A stretch of DNA of 64,000 nt, taken from contig OX457058.1 in NCBI GenBank assembly GCA_949752795.1, positions 164,798,223-164,862,222 on the forward strand, given 5' to 3'. This DNA comes from Hyperoodon ampullatus. Its lineage: Eukaryota; Chordata; Mammalia; Artiodactyla; Ziphiidae. The notes beneath the pieces are model-generated. The model was not told where the DNA came from. It saw nothing but the letters and a program-made list of their open reading frames with translations, and ran no database searches. The position numbers and the translations under genes are program-made. Within the stretch, counting starts at the first letter, position 1, and the number at the start of each line of letters is the position of its first letter. Of the stretch, positions 1 through 11,130 are shown piece after piece.

Positions 1-589
1 CCCCCAGGGCTGCCCCGGGGCTCCTCTGCTGAAGTCCATCGTGCCATGTCCCATGCCCTCTGTGTGGGACCCCAGACTTCTCTCTGCACTGTCCCCATCG
101 TAAGGAAATGTCTTCTGACGTGGGGAAGCCTCTTTCCCAGCCCTGCGTTCCGAGTCACTGTGCTTGCTGTTAAATGAAATCCTCCTGTGTGCCCGGCTTT
201 TGAAACAAAGAAGCAAGGAATCCTGTTGCCATTGTATTCCTCCCTTGAGGAAATGAAGCCAGAACCTGGGAGCTGCTTGATGTGAGACAAGAGGGAGGGG
301 GAAACACGGGGAGGAGAGAGAGAAGCTGCTATACTGTGTCTTCCTCAGTCACACTTGCTTTCAGAAGGAGTTACAATTCCTGTTGGGATCAGTGAAGGGT
401 AGAGCTTATCTTCTGTTCATCTTTTAAGTTTGGTTTAGAGTTTGTGATTTATTTCAGAAAATGTCTTACAGCAAAGTAATCCCAAGTGAAGATTCATTTG
501 TGATATCCTCAGGACAAATGGATCAATCTCAAATATTATTATGCAGAATTCTGATTGGGAGCCATTCACGTTCCCACGTTCCCTAACCA

Positions 590-930
590 GTCCTACTATG
601 TATGCCTTCTTTAAGATGCCACCTCTTACAAGAAGCCTGCTTTGACTGTCACGGTGCATACCAATCCTCACACTCTCTGAATTCCTAGCACTTTTGTGAT
701 AATTCCTTGTATTTTTTAACAGAATCACATACAGTCCTATTACGGTTCTTCCTCCAACCAGATTGCAGGATTTTACCGCTCCAGTGCACATTGCACAGCA
801 CTACCTAACTACAACGTGAGATCCTTGAGGGCAGGGATCAAGGCTTTGCCATGCCCTGTCACTCTCCCAGGCCCTCACACAGAGTGGGGTTCCATAAGTA
901 TTTGTTAAATGAATGGATGAATGGATGGAT
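590..930 (+). repeat. L2 LINE 3' end fossil
   Basis: The pattern of L2 tails is visible: an ...AAGCCTGCTTTGACTG... head, then GAGATCCTTGAGGGCAGGGA, then a CATAAGTATTTGTTAAATGAATG ending. It runs into the microsatellite that follows. Confidence 0.65.
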
Positions 931-967
931 GGATTGGATGGATTGGATGGATTGGATGGATGGATGT
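909..967 (+). repeat. Compound (ATGG)n/(GGATT)n microsatellite
   Basis: Alternating GGATGGATGG and GGATTGGATGGATT units over about 59 bases, directly continuing the L2 tail. Confidence 0.9.
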
Positions 968-1981
968 CTTGTACAGTCGTAACCAATTACCATCACCATT
1001 AGATATTTCTTCTTTGTTTTTCCCCCTCTCAGCAATAATTCAGTGGAGAAATTGTTTCAAGTTCACATTCACTCATGGAAAGAAAGGAATGTCCCATTAC
1101 TTTTCTTCTTTCTATGGAATCAGACAACTACAGAATGTTGTTTAAGGCACAGATTACTGTTCTACATAAAATGTTGAAACTTAGAACCATAGATTATGCT
1201 AGCATTATGTGTATTTCTATTTCATACATTTGCAACTTATGCTGTTGATTCCAGAATGTTGGAGTTCTCCAAGGTTCTTCATTTCAAAACAAATTTCTGT
1301 CTTACTGAGGCCTTGCACTTGTTCTTTGTCTCAGGTGTCTGTAAATGATTCAATTTTGAGTCATTCATATAGGCAGTTTGTAGATAACAGATACTGGAAA
1401 ACATTTTAAGTTATCATATTCCAAGTGAGGAAAAAAATCTATATTTATCCTGAATGATTCCAAGTGATGAATCCTTAAATGACCTTTAAAATTCATTTAC
1501 TAAACGTTAACTCTTTCAAATGGGTTATGCGAGACATTTCAAAAAAAAATTTTTTAGTTTTAGATTCTTGTAATGTATTTTTAAATTTATTTCCTAGAAC
1601 AAGTCATACCTAAAGGCAATACATAAAGGCAAATGAGTGTTGGCTTGTGTGCCATCTCAAATTCACCCAGCCATGTATGCACTGGCATTTTAAGACGGAA
1701 TAGTTTTGAGTTCAGGGTGTGTGTGCACCACTCTTGTTCCTGCGGTTGATGTAAATTCACAGACGTGGCGAGGTAAAAGTGACCATTGGGGGGTCCGTGT
1801 TCTGTCTCTAGATGTCTTCCCAGATACTTTCCATTTACCTGGACCACTGCCCTCTGCCCTGGGCTCCCCTCACACACTGCATCCTTCCAACCTCCCCTCC
1901 AGCTCACCCCAGATTTGGGCTCCCCTCCTCTGCTCCTATTCTCCTCAAAGGCCCTTATGCAACACCATGGTTTTGGATTTG

Positions 1982-2300
1982 CTGTTTATCCAACAAATAT
2001 CTTTTGATCTCCTACCACGTTCCTGGCACTGTGACGGGCCCATGAAAACAAAGAGGGGAAGAGGTCTCCCTTTAGGGGCTCTCGATGTGGGGAAGAGAGA
2101 CCATGACACAAATGGGGTGACGGTTGATACCAGGGGATCACTGGAAGGCCATGTAGTCCAGTCCTGGAGGCGCAAGGAGTTTTCCAGAAAACTGATCCCC
2201 ACAGCACAGTGGCCAAGAAATAGAGCAACCATGAGACCTCTCTGGGATTCTCAGGGCTAACTGGAGAGGAATTTGAGGGGCTGGAGCCCCACCAGGTGGC
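1982..2300 (-). repeat. Probable L2 fossil, reverse orientation
   Basis: It opens TTTATCCAACAAATATCTTT with a following CCTGGCACTGTG, the reverse complement of an L2 tail; the remainder is diverged, so the right edge is approximate. Confidence 0.45.
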
Positions 2301-3164
2301 AGGGCAGGGCCAGAGGAATACCGTTTTATGGCTGTTGCTATGATCCATTCCTATGAGGCCAAGCAGAAAGCCCTTTCCAATAAAAGTATCCTATCTAGGT
2401 ACTTTGGGCTTCTCTAAGAAATGCAAGTCCATTTACTATCATTTTGGAAAATTCTTAATCTTCAACAAAGGTGTCTAGTTATCCTGCCCCTGTTCTCAGA
2501 CTGACTAATGCTACTCAATTCTAGATGCTGTACCCTCATGAGACAGTGTGGGTGAATGATGCCTTAGTATTATTCTGAAAATAGTTCTGGCCTCATGGAT
2601 ACCATGAGAGAATCTCAGGGATGTAAGAAGGTCACTGGACAATACTTTGAGAACTGCTAACCTTGAGTACAGTCTTAAAATGGATTCTGAGAATGCACGT
2701 GGATTAATAGGAAAGGTATTCTACAACTGATGCAAATATCTGCCTTGGGCATAGGTGTAAGGGGTGGTGGCACATTTGTCATATATTTGACATCCCCACA
2801 AAACATAATTTCATATTTCCTAAGGTCATAGACATTCCAACTGTATCTCTAGTAATAAGATTGGTTTTAAAATAAATATTCCATCATCTGTGCATCTATA
2901 TGAGAGTTATCCATCAAAGCAGTCACCTTTAGAGTCTAGTTATTTTAATATCACTGTGATTAACATTTTGGAGTTCTTTGTAAACCCCAAATACAAATCA
3001 AGTTCATTACTTTGTAGGCAAACTTGATTTTGACCAAGATGATACTCAAGAACTGGATAAATCACTTATTCCACCAGTCTTGGCTCCAAATGACTTCCAA
3101 TTCACAAAAAAATTAAATCTGCCTTGAAGGATGCAAATGTGCTATCATGAAGGGTACTAAAATT

Positions 3165-3690
3165 ATTCCACCAATAATTCAAGTGTCTATATTGTACCAG
3201 GTAGTGCTCAGTGCTGGGAATGAAAATGAGAGGCTGAGTTCCTGTCCTGAGGAGCTTATCATCTGCATCAGACAGACAAGGAAACCAGCTGTTAAATCCA
3301 GTATAGCAGATGCTCGAGTTGAGGGGAGCCCACTGTGTTGAAGGCAGCTAACTCACTCTGAGGGGAAGGGGACGAGTGAGGGAAGATTCCCCACAGGTAC
3401 CTCTTCAGCTCAGTACTGAAAGACTTGCAGGAGTCAGGTGGTGGTGGGACGGGGAAGGTGGCACATAAATGAGGAGGACTTTCAAAAGGGACAGCACGTG
3501 CGAAGACCTGGCAACAGAAGAAGAAAGCACGGACCATTGGGGAGCTTTCAAGTAATCCAAAATTGTGGTGGCAGAGAGTGGTGTGCAAAGAGGCAGAAAT
3601 ACACGTGGGGCCTGGGATAGACCAGAGCTTTGGGGTTTTATCCTGAGGGCCAAGGAGAGCCGCAGACCAATTTGTATTTTGGAAAGATCA
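3165..3690 (-). repeat. L2 LINE fossil, reverse orientation
   Basis: It shows the reverse L2 tail (CAGTGCTGGGAATGAAAATG) followed by the typical internal order: CTGAAAGACTTGCAGGAGTC, CGAAGACCTGGCAACAG, and GGGGTTTTATCCTGAGGGCC. Edges are approximate. Confidence 0.6.
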
Positions 3691-4014
3691 TGTTGAATTC
3701 CTACTACGCACCATGCACCATGCCCCAGGCCCATAAAAATGAAAACAATAAAAATATGAAATGGATCCGTCCCTGCCCACCCATGACCAGTTGTCACATT
3801 GGGTTAGCCTGGGCGCAGTTCTTGGCTTTGGCTACTGTGGCAGCCACTTGGCCTTGCTTAGTCCTGCAGCTGGCAACTCACCTTTGACCTCATGGCACGC
3901 CTCTCTCACAAACAGGAGGGGAGAGACATTGCAGACAAGTCAGAAAAAGCCACATCACCTTTACTGGAGGAGTGCTCAAAGCACATGTCCCTCGCAGCTG
4001 TGTGATCTGGTGAA

Positions 4015-4195
4015 AGAAACTCAGGTTTGGAGCTGACTCACTTGGGTTCGAAGTGTCTTATTCTCTCTGAGCCTCAAAGTCTGCATCTACAAAATGAAGA
4101 AACCCAACTTGTTTCGTTTGGAAGACCAAATGGCACGTTTGTAAACTGCCTAGCAGAGTACCTGGTAGGTAATAGGTGCTCAAAAATGGTGGGCA
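4015..4195 (+). repeat. MIR SINE fossil
   Basis: It has the MIR order: TTGGGTTCGAA, then CTGAGCCTCAAAGT..ATCTACAAAATGAAG, then a TAGGTGCTCAAAAA tail. Confidence 0.6.
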
Positions 4196-5966
4196 TTTTA
4201 TCTCTACCCACCATGACAAGCCCATGCTTGGTGGACGCATAGCAAGGGCAAAATCAAATACAGCTTGAAGCGTTGGCACCAAGGAGTTGTCCATTTTATA
4301 CTGGCAGACTTGTCACAATGTCCAAATTCAGTGTTTCACCTAGAAAATGTGACATGCTGTCCAACCCCCAGCAACATGCAATCAGGATCAGATAAAAATA
4401 GGGAGGTGAAAGTAAATGAGCAGTAACCATACTGGGTTAAGATTCCTCTTCTTGGGTTGCTGTGGGCTCCCCTGCCCGCAAGACAGCGAGTTTCCATCAG
4501 CTCTGCCCCGATGAATGCCAGCCAGGCAAGCAGCCTGTCCCCAGACGACCTGCAGTCCTGAGCATAGCTCCCAACCCAGCCACTATGAACCACGTTTGGC
4601 CCACAGAAGAAAGGAAAACAGGAGAGACATCGGATTGGATCTTCCAGAAGGTCTTTGTTGTAGTTTTCTCCATCATTGAAAAAAAAATTACATCATCAAA
4701 TAAAGACAATAGCAGCACAGCTTATTAAAATGTTACAAGCAAAGTTGCTTTTGTACTTTTCCTAAGAACATTACGAAATTCCCTCCTCCCCCCACCCTGC
4801 ATTATTTTCTGTAAAATGCCTTTTTTTTTTTTTTAAAGCACCATGAAATCCTACAGAGAGAAAAATAGGTAAAACACCTCCACACATGGGTTCATCGTTG
4901 TCACGGGGTCCCCTGCCTATGACCCTGGGATGGGTGAGATACCAGAGGCTGGCATGTGGGTGGGTTTGCATATCGCTTCTAGGCACCCCTGCACGTTCTC
5001 ACTTCAAGCCCTGATGGCAGAGTGGAGGCTTCCCAGTTGTCCTGGACAGCGCAGGACCGCTGTATAGATGGAGTGGGAATGCTCTCAAGGAGTTTTTTGG
5101 TTTTTCGTAATGCACAGGGAACTATTTGAGATTTTTCACTTAAGAACTGAGAACAGAAAGATTCCAAATCTCTTAGGCACCTGTGAAAACGATCACATTC
5201 GGTAAAATCAGAGACACCTCTTATTTCTCCTCATCGCCACTGCACCGAGGTCACATGACTTGGGGACCGCCCTGGGAGGACTGAGGTTTCCATGGCCTGT
5301 GGGTGGGGTGGTGAAGTAAGTACAAAGCAGCTGGTTCCTCATGCAAGGACAGAGGCTGGGACTTTATTTACAGCCCTGGAATCAGCATGCTCTTCCAGTG
5401 TTTCCATACGCAGAATTCACAGCACCCACAAAGCCAAATTAAAGTCACCTGTGTTTCACAGAGTTGCCATCTGTATTTTCTAAGGCCATTACTAGCTCTT
5501 ACACTCTACCACCAAGAGTTCCCTCTGCTCACGCAGCCACTGTCTACACACAGTTGCATCATAACTGTGAGAAAGAATATCACCCTCCCCCCTTAAAACA
5601 TTCGTGGGATGCAGGAAGCAGAGACATGAAATGCAGTACTGGCTTTTTTTAATCTTTTTTTTTTTTAGAGAGTCTCTGCATGTTTGTTTGTTTTCCTATG
5701 CCTTTCCTATGGTTCAGAAACCATAGTACACATTAGAATGGTCTACATTCTTACCTAATACAGTGAGTAAAAATCTGCCGTACCCAAATTCTGGCCACAT
5801 TCTCACTAACCCCCAAAACTAAGCATACAAATATATGAGCAGCATCGACAATCGACTCAGCCAAGAAGTATCATCTCAGAGGGAGGCAAGGGTGGTTTGC
5901 TAACGTCTAGTACAACTAGGACTTTCAACATGGAACAGTCCTCACAGAACACAAAGCAGCCATTTC

Positions 5967-5969
<3 letters not shown>

Positions 5970-5999
<30 letters not shown>
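5970..5999 (+). repeat. (TG)n microsatellite
   Basis: About 14 consecutive GT units. Confidence 0.95.
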
Positions 6000-6000
<1 letters not shown>

Positions 6001-7491
6001 AGGCGTCTGAGTAAAAATGTCTGTCTATAGTATATGAATTCATAAAGTAATCAAAGGTAAACTTTACTACAATTGACTGCAAATAATAACAGCTTAAAAT
6101 TCTTCAGTCTTAACATCATGCAAAAAATGCCCACATGGCATGAGTCCCCTAGGTGACAGTGTGCTGTAAGGTGACAGAGTGAGTCTACACAGGACATGGA
6201 CGTAAGGTGGATACCAGGCTCCCAAATACATCTGGTCTCCATCAATCACCAAGAAAACATATCCCAAAGGGCAAGAGACTAAGCTCTCATCTTCGCCTAA
6301 AATGAGTGGGGCCCGTTAGTCAGTGTTTACAAACCCAGGTAGTAATGTTCTTAATAAATTTAATTAACTCATGGACCAGGGAGTGTTTGGTCAGAGAACT
6401 GCAGAACTAAAAGGGACCTTAACGATTAGCTGTGTTCCACTCCCTTGATGTGCTGATGAGGTAACAGAGATATAGGCAAGGGGCCTGAGGGGCCCAACAT
6501 CCCAGTCTGGGACTGGGGAGCACAGACAAACAGTCCCAGTCACCTTAGCTGTAAGTCGGGGACACCCCTACCTACACACACATAAGGCCCTTCCCCAAAA
6601 GTGATAAAGTCCTAGAGTCACTATTGGATTAGGACTGGGCCTTGAGCCGAAGTCTCTCCAAATTGTCCCTTGGTTCTCACCAGATCCATTGTGGAGGAAA
6701 AATTCAATACCCAATTACCAGGAGAAACAACAGACACTGCGCACTGAAGTTACTGCCGCTGTGCTCTATCCATGTGCAAAATCAAAACGTTTTCTCCAGG
6801 TTGATGGTGGGGTGGGGAATGCAGGTTGGAAGGACGGGGCTGTGCCGATGCGTATGTAGAATTTGTAACAGTTTTGCCTTATCCACACAAATTCTATGTG
6901 TTACTTGGCCCCATCTTAAAAAGGTAACTTTCATGCAACTCCAAAACAACTGGCCTCCCCCCAGAGAGGGAGGAAGTCTCAGCTTCTCCTCTGGAGAGTA
7001 CGTCATAGCTTGTCCAACACTCTGCCCACAGAGCTAATGGATCAATCTCCACAAAGGGTGGGCGCTTCTTCGACTTTATTCATCAGGGCCTCGGCCCTGT
7101 CTGTACCTGGGGAACTCCCAGGCAAGGGCTATTTTTGATCTCTCCAAATTACTGTGATTTGACTCGTCTGAGCGAGCATTTACACACACACCAACGCCTG
7201 TTCTGTTTGGTAAAGTGTGCGGCTTAGAGGTTTGAATTGTTTTATTCTAGCTGTATGCCGAGTTCCTGCAGGATAAGCAAGTAAAGTGCAAAAGCGTGCT
7301 TTCAAAGGGCATTTTTAACAATACAGAAAGGATGCCACCTAGAGCATTCCCAAAACTAAAACCAAAATAACGTCCAATAAGCGTCTGCAAGGGCAACTCG
7401 TTAGGCCATGTTTACACAAAGACCTCATACCGTCTTGGTAGTAAAGATCTTCTCCCCACCTCTGTATGCTGTGTCCTTGAAACTAGAAAGA

Positions 7492-7524
7492 CACACATGC
7501 ACACACACAAACACACGCACACTC
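7492..7524 (+). repeat. CA-rich simple repeat
   Basis: An imperfect run of CACA units with ACACATGCACACACAC and AACACACGCACAC, inside the probable 3' UTR. Confidence 0.8.
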
Positions 7525-7559
7525 ACATTCACAAGGGTGCATGACACGGACGCTGTAGC

Positions 7560-7795
7560 AAAGTCAAAAGCAGACTTTGGTCAGATAGACTTTGAATACC
7601 AGCTCCACCACCTTCTTGCTGTGTGCTCTTAGGTAAGTTACTCACTTAGCTTCCCTGAGCCTCTGTGTCTTTAACTGTATAATGGGTTTCCAAACACTTC
7701 CTGGAGAGTATTGCTGGGAGGTTTCAGTGAGCCCACGCCCATAAAGTGCCTCATCTAGAGCCTGGTCCATGGAAGCCACTGGATACAAGACAGGG
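7560..7795 (+). repeat. MIR SINE fossil in the probable 3' UTR
   Basis: The MIR core and tail are visible: CAGCTCCACCACCTTCTTGC, TAGGTAAGTTACTCACTTAG, CTGAGCCTCTGTGTC..., and an AGAGCCTGGTCCATGGAAG end. Confidence 0.65.
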
Positions 7796-10053
7796 AAGCC
7801 ACTTGGCCAGATTTGCCTACAGGGTCTAGAATTTTAACCCACTATTATAAAGAAGGTACCAAGATACAGAGAATGGAAACCCAAATGAATGAGATCCTTG
7901 GACAGTTTAATCAGGAAGCTTTTAACTTGACAGGATAAGAAAAGTCCCAGTTATCTACCAATTTCTTAAAACACATTTTATGTCAGGCTGGAATGATTCC
8001 CATAGTAAGAACCAACACCCACACCCGCATATACATTGTTTTCCAAGTGTCTATTTATTACTATGTGGACACAGGATGGCACCAGTGCGCCACAGCCCCG
8101 TGGAGGCATTAACCGAAACCGACCTCAGACAGGAGGGGTCTCATCCAACTGGATTCTTATTTGGCTCCTTCCCAAAAGCAATGCCAAAACTTTAAATAGA
8201 GCCTAAAATTAGGGGGCAGGGGGCGGGGGCTGGAGGGCTACATGTGCTCTAGACAAGGTAGAGCTGTGCATTTTGAGGAAATGGGCAGGAAGAGGTCTGC
8301 CATGGTTCCAGTAGTCAAGGATGTGGAGGGTATAATTTTCCCTGAAAGTCCAGAAAGCATTAGATGGTTTGTGGAAGTCTCTGCTAGTCCTGTGATCTTG
8401 TGATAGATCTACTCTGTGTATTAGTTATGTGACATCTGCAAACAGTGGCACCGAGCCTGGGAGCCCCAGAACCAGCAACTTCCCAGTGTTGCCAGGTCCA
8501 AATGCTTAAGTGTGTGGCACAAATAACTAAGTTTGAACCAGCATGATGGCCAGTCAACTCTGAAAAAGGCTGAGGCACACACAGGATGGTTGGCCTAGTA
8601 CATGTTTTTCCCTTTCTGATAAAAATTCACTTAGAATCTTCCTCTCCAAACCTAGGACTAACCACTCCCCCCTTTCCTTCCCTGGATGTTCTAACCTCAT
8701 GGAACAATCATAATGATCACCACTTGTTGGTTACTGTTTGCCTAGAAACAATCAATCCCAGTGGTGTTCCAATTTTAGAGACTAGCAGGTGTGAGGAGAG
8801 AAAGGAGCAAAGGAAAATAAGTGATGCTTTCGGAATAAAGGAACACCCACACGTGAAAGTGAAATCTTTCAAATACTTCTTTTAAGTATTATTTTTTTTA
8901 AATGGCGATAATGGCACTTAAGCTGCAAGCAATGAAAACAATTCAATCTCCTTGTACAAGGGTTGGTTGAGGGATTAATTTTCCTTTTGTTTGCAGATAG
9001 CAAGATTGAGCCTCGGGTCGCTATGTCTACCCTAAGACACCCAAAGGGACAAGAAGCCCTGAGATGGAATGATGCCATGGTCCTCCTTGGTGTGTCTCAG
9101 ACATGCAGGATGTCTATAAAAATTTAGGATCAGCTAGACAGAACAGCAAGCCACCGGCATCATGCAAGGCAATAGTTTTGGTATTTTTCCCCCTCTTATC
9201 AAAACAAATTGTAACAGAAGTTCCACTGGAAAAGTGAACGTGAACATTTCAAAAGCCAGTTTATTTTCACCGTTGCACCCACTGAGGAAAATGCATGATT
9301 CTTGCCTGTAACCATGCAGCAGTTGAGGCTGAGTTTTCACCAATGCTTGCAAGTTCTTTGGGACTACCTGCCCCTGTGAGAAAGACAAAATTCAGTAGGC
9401 TTCTCATTGGTTAAGGTAATATCCACAGTGTGATATGTTTGTGATTTTTTTTTCTTTTGTAATGAGGAAAGCAATTGCACCTTTTAATATGTGTGCTCTG
9501 ATCTGCTTCCAACAAATTCCAGGTGCTCTTGGGTCCCAAGGACATTCATTTGGAGCTTAGAAAGGCTAGGTATGCACTGAACGGTTTGTATCAAAACTGG
9601 AGCTCAGAGCCACATTCCAAAATGTCCACTCTAACCCAAGTTACAAGTACCACTTCACCCCCCAATCCAGTCCCCATTCTGTGTGTGCACATATCACTAA
9701 CGGTAGGTTTAGGAAATGACTCCATTTAAAAGACACACCTGTTCCTTTCAGACGGCTGGTCTAAGGAATAGCTGCCCTTTTCTCCCCGCCATAGCGGGGC
9801 GGCGCTTCACTGGGGCACAGCATCGCCTGGACGTGCCCTTGACCTCTGCGGCCTTGACCTCCTATGCCTGCGAAGGCTCCCTGGGTGTCCTGCGGTCGTG
9901 AAGTCCTTGTTCTTTGATTCCTTTTGGCAGAGCAGGCTTTCTCAGTCGTTTATGGCACAGTGAAATATATTCTTCGATGCTATGTAATTTCGGACTAACG
10001 AGAAGTCTTGTTTAAGGCACGTGTCTCAGGGTGAATTAAAAAACAAACAAACA

Positions 10054-10288
10054 GGGCCTCCCTGGTGGCGCAGTGGTTGAGAGTCCGCCTGCCGATGCGG
10101 GGGATACGGGTTCGTGCCCCGGTCTGGGAGGATCCCATATGCCGCGGAGCGGCTGGGCCCGTGGGCCGTGGCTGCTGGGCCTGCGCGTCCGGAGCCTGTG
10201 CTCCGCAACGGGAGAGGCCACAACAGTGAGAGGCCCGCATACCACAAAAAAAAAAAAAAAAAAAAAACAAACAAACAAACAAACAAAA
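10054..10288 (+). mobile_element. CHR-type SINE (short subtype) antisense in KCNK10 3' UTR
   Basis: It opens GGGCCTCCCTGGTGGCGCAG, the tRNA-Glu-derived head with A and B boxes (B box GGTTCGTGCCC). The body reads GCCGCGGAGCGGCTGGGC and CCGGAGCCTGTGCTCCGCA and ends in an A run from 10244 followed by (CAAA)n. Flanking AAACAAACAAACA on both sides may be the target-site duplication. It begins roughly 37 bases past the KCNK10 stop, on the opposite strand. Confidence 0.93.
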
Positions 10289-10324
10289 CCCACAACGCTC
10301 GGTCAAGTCCAATGTCCCTACCGT

Positions 10325-10945
10325 CTAGTTTCTGCCTTCAAGTAACGCGTTGTTCTCGCGCTCCCGGTCTTTGGTGTCCGTGGGGACCACGCCATTCCCC
10401 ACCTCGGCCTGCGGCTGGATGCAGTCAGTCAACACGGCCGTGCTGGAGTGGTCCGGGTTACACACCTTCTCCGCCTCCTCCTCTCTCTTCTCCTCATCCA
10501 GGGAGTAATTCCGGAAGGTCCTGTAGATCTTCTGAACATCCTCGGGCAAGGTCTTTCTGATGTCTTTGTTCTTCCTCTTGGTGAGCCTGGAGGCGGACCC
10601 GAACTTGTTGACGATGTTGTCCTCAGAGGCTCCCTGCCCGTGTTTGTTGAGCTGCTCGGACCCCTGCAGGCGCAGGTTGTTGGGCCGGTTGTTGATGCTG
10701 TCCTGGGACGAGGCCTTGAAGCGGCCCGCGTCCAGCGCGGCGAAGACGGAGCGCTTCTCGGGGGACAGCATGTCGAGCGAGTGCGCCCTCTGGTCCAGGC
10801 CCAGGCGCCGGCGCTCCATGCTGCGGAGGGTGGCCGCCCGCTGCAGCTTGTCGTGGATCTCCACGCTCAGCCGCCGCCGCGTCTCCCGGAACTCCGCCGT
10901 CACGTTGGCCTTCCACTCGGCCGCGTGCGCCTTGATTTCACCCAC
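10325..10945 (-). CDS. KCNK10: KCNK10 (TREK-2) last coding exon, cytoplasmic C-terminal tail and stop
   Basis: This exon encodes 206 residues from [20 protein letters not shown] to NNALLEGRN and a TAG stop at 10325-10327. The acceptor is ...CTCTCCGCCAG. The first 50 residues form the amphipathic, basic helix after TM4 ([22 protein letters not shown]). In TREK channels this segment binds anionic lipid, senses acid and docks regulatory proteins. RRLS (serine at exon residue 27) and RAHS (residue 56) fit the serine sites that PKA and PKC use to inhibit TREK-2; this is family knowledge, not shown here. The rest ([39 protein letters not shown]) is the long TREK-2-specific tail. The exon is very GC- and CpG-rich, unlike the AT-rich introns, so the opposite strand is open by chance. 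Confidence 0.97.
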   Translation of the reverse strand: MGEIKAHAAEWKANVTAEFRETRRRLSVEIHDKLQRAATLRSMERRRLGLDQRAHSLDMLSPEKRSVFAALDAGRFKASSQDSINNRPNNLRLQGSEQLNKHGQGASEDNIVNKFGSASRLTKRKNKDIRKTLPEDVQKIYRTFRNYSLDEEKREEEAEKVCNPDHSSTAVLTDCIQPQAEVGNGVVPTDTKDRERENNALLEGRN

Positions 10946-11130
10946 CTGGCGGAGAGACGGGAAAACAGCCGCGCGCTGAGGCATGCTCCTCCGCCCCGGG
11001 CGCGCAGCCCTCGGGTGTCCCCTCCCAGCGGGAAGGAGGCCGGGGCGGGGCCGCATCGCCCAGCGGGAGGGCCGGGATGCTACCTCTGCCCTCGCCCTCC
11101 CTGCCGCCTAGACACCCACCTCCGCATGGC
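10590..11130. other. CpG-rich block over the last KCNK10 exon and its acceptor
   Basis: GC content and CpG density rise sharply here (clusters such as GCGGCGAAGACGGAGCGC and CCGCCGCCGCG) compared with AT-rich sequence on both sides. The block covers the first part of the last coding exon and about 190 bases of the upstream intron. It looks like an intragenic CpG island. No core promoter motif is evident, so a promoter role is not claimed. Confidence 0.6.

Larger units (their letters stand above)
1..5339. other. KCNK10 3' flank, no gene recognised
   Basis: No coding exon is recognisable on either strand. The region contains L2 and MIR fossils, one compound microsatellite and a few A/T runs, listed separately. 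The remainder (1-589, 968-1981, 2301-3164, 4196-5339) looks like ordinary non-coding DNA. Part of it could belong to the 3' UTR if the distal poly(A) site lies further left than assumed. Confidence 0.6.
5340..10324 (-). other. KCNK10: Probable KCNK10 3' UTR, end uncertain
   Basis: This stretch lies directly after the TAG stop on the minus strand and has no other gene. It is poorer in young repeats than the introns: apart from the CHR SINE at 10054 I see a MIR fossil near 7560-7795 and two microsatellites. Several minus-strand AATAAA hexamers could end the transcript: 9260-9265, 8054-8059, 7241-7246, 7075-7080 and 5363-5368. The one at 7075 is followed by G/T-rich sequence. I cannot choose among them by eye, so the left boundary is only a guess based on KCNK10 having a long 3' UTR in other mammals. 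Confidence 0.35.

Noticed and set aside
10066..10130. tRNA-like A and B boxes in the CHR SINEs (all copies)
   Set aside because: These belong to the tRNA-Glu-derived heads of the SINEs. They lack a complete cloverleaf and should not be called tRNA genes.
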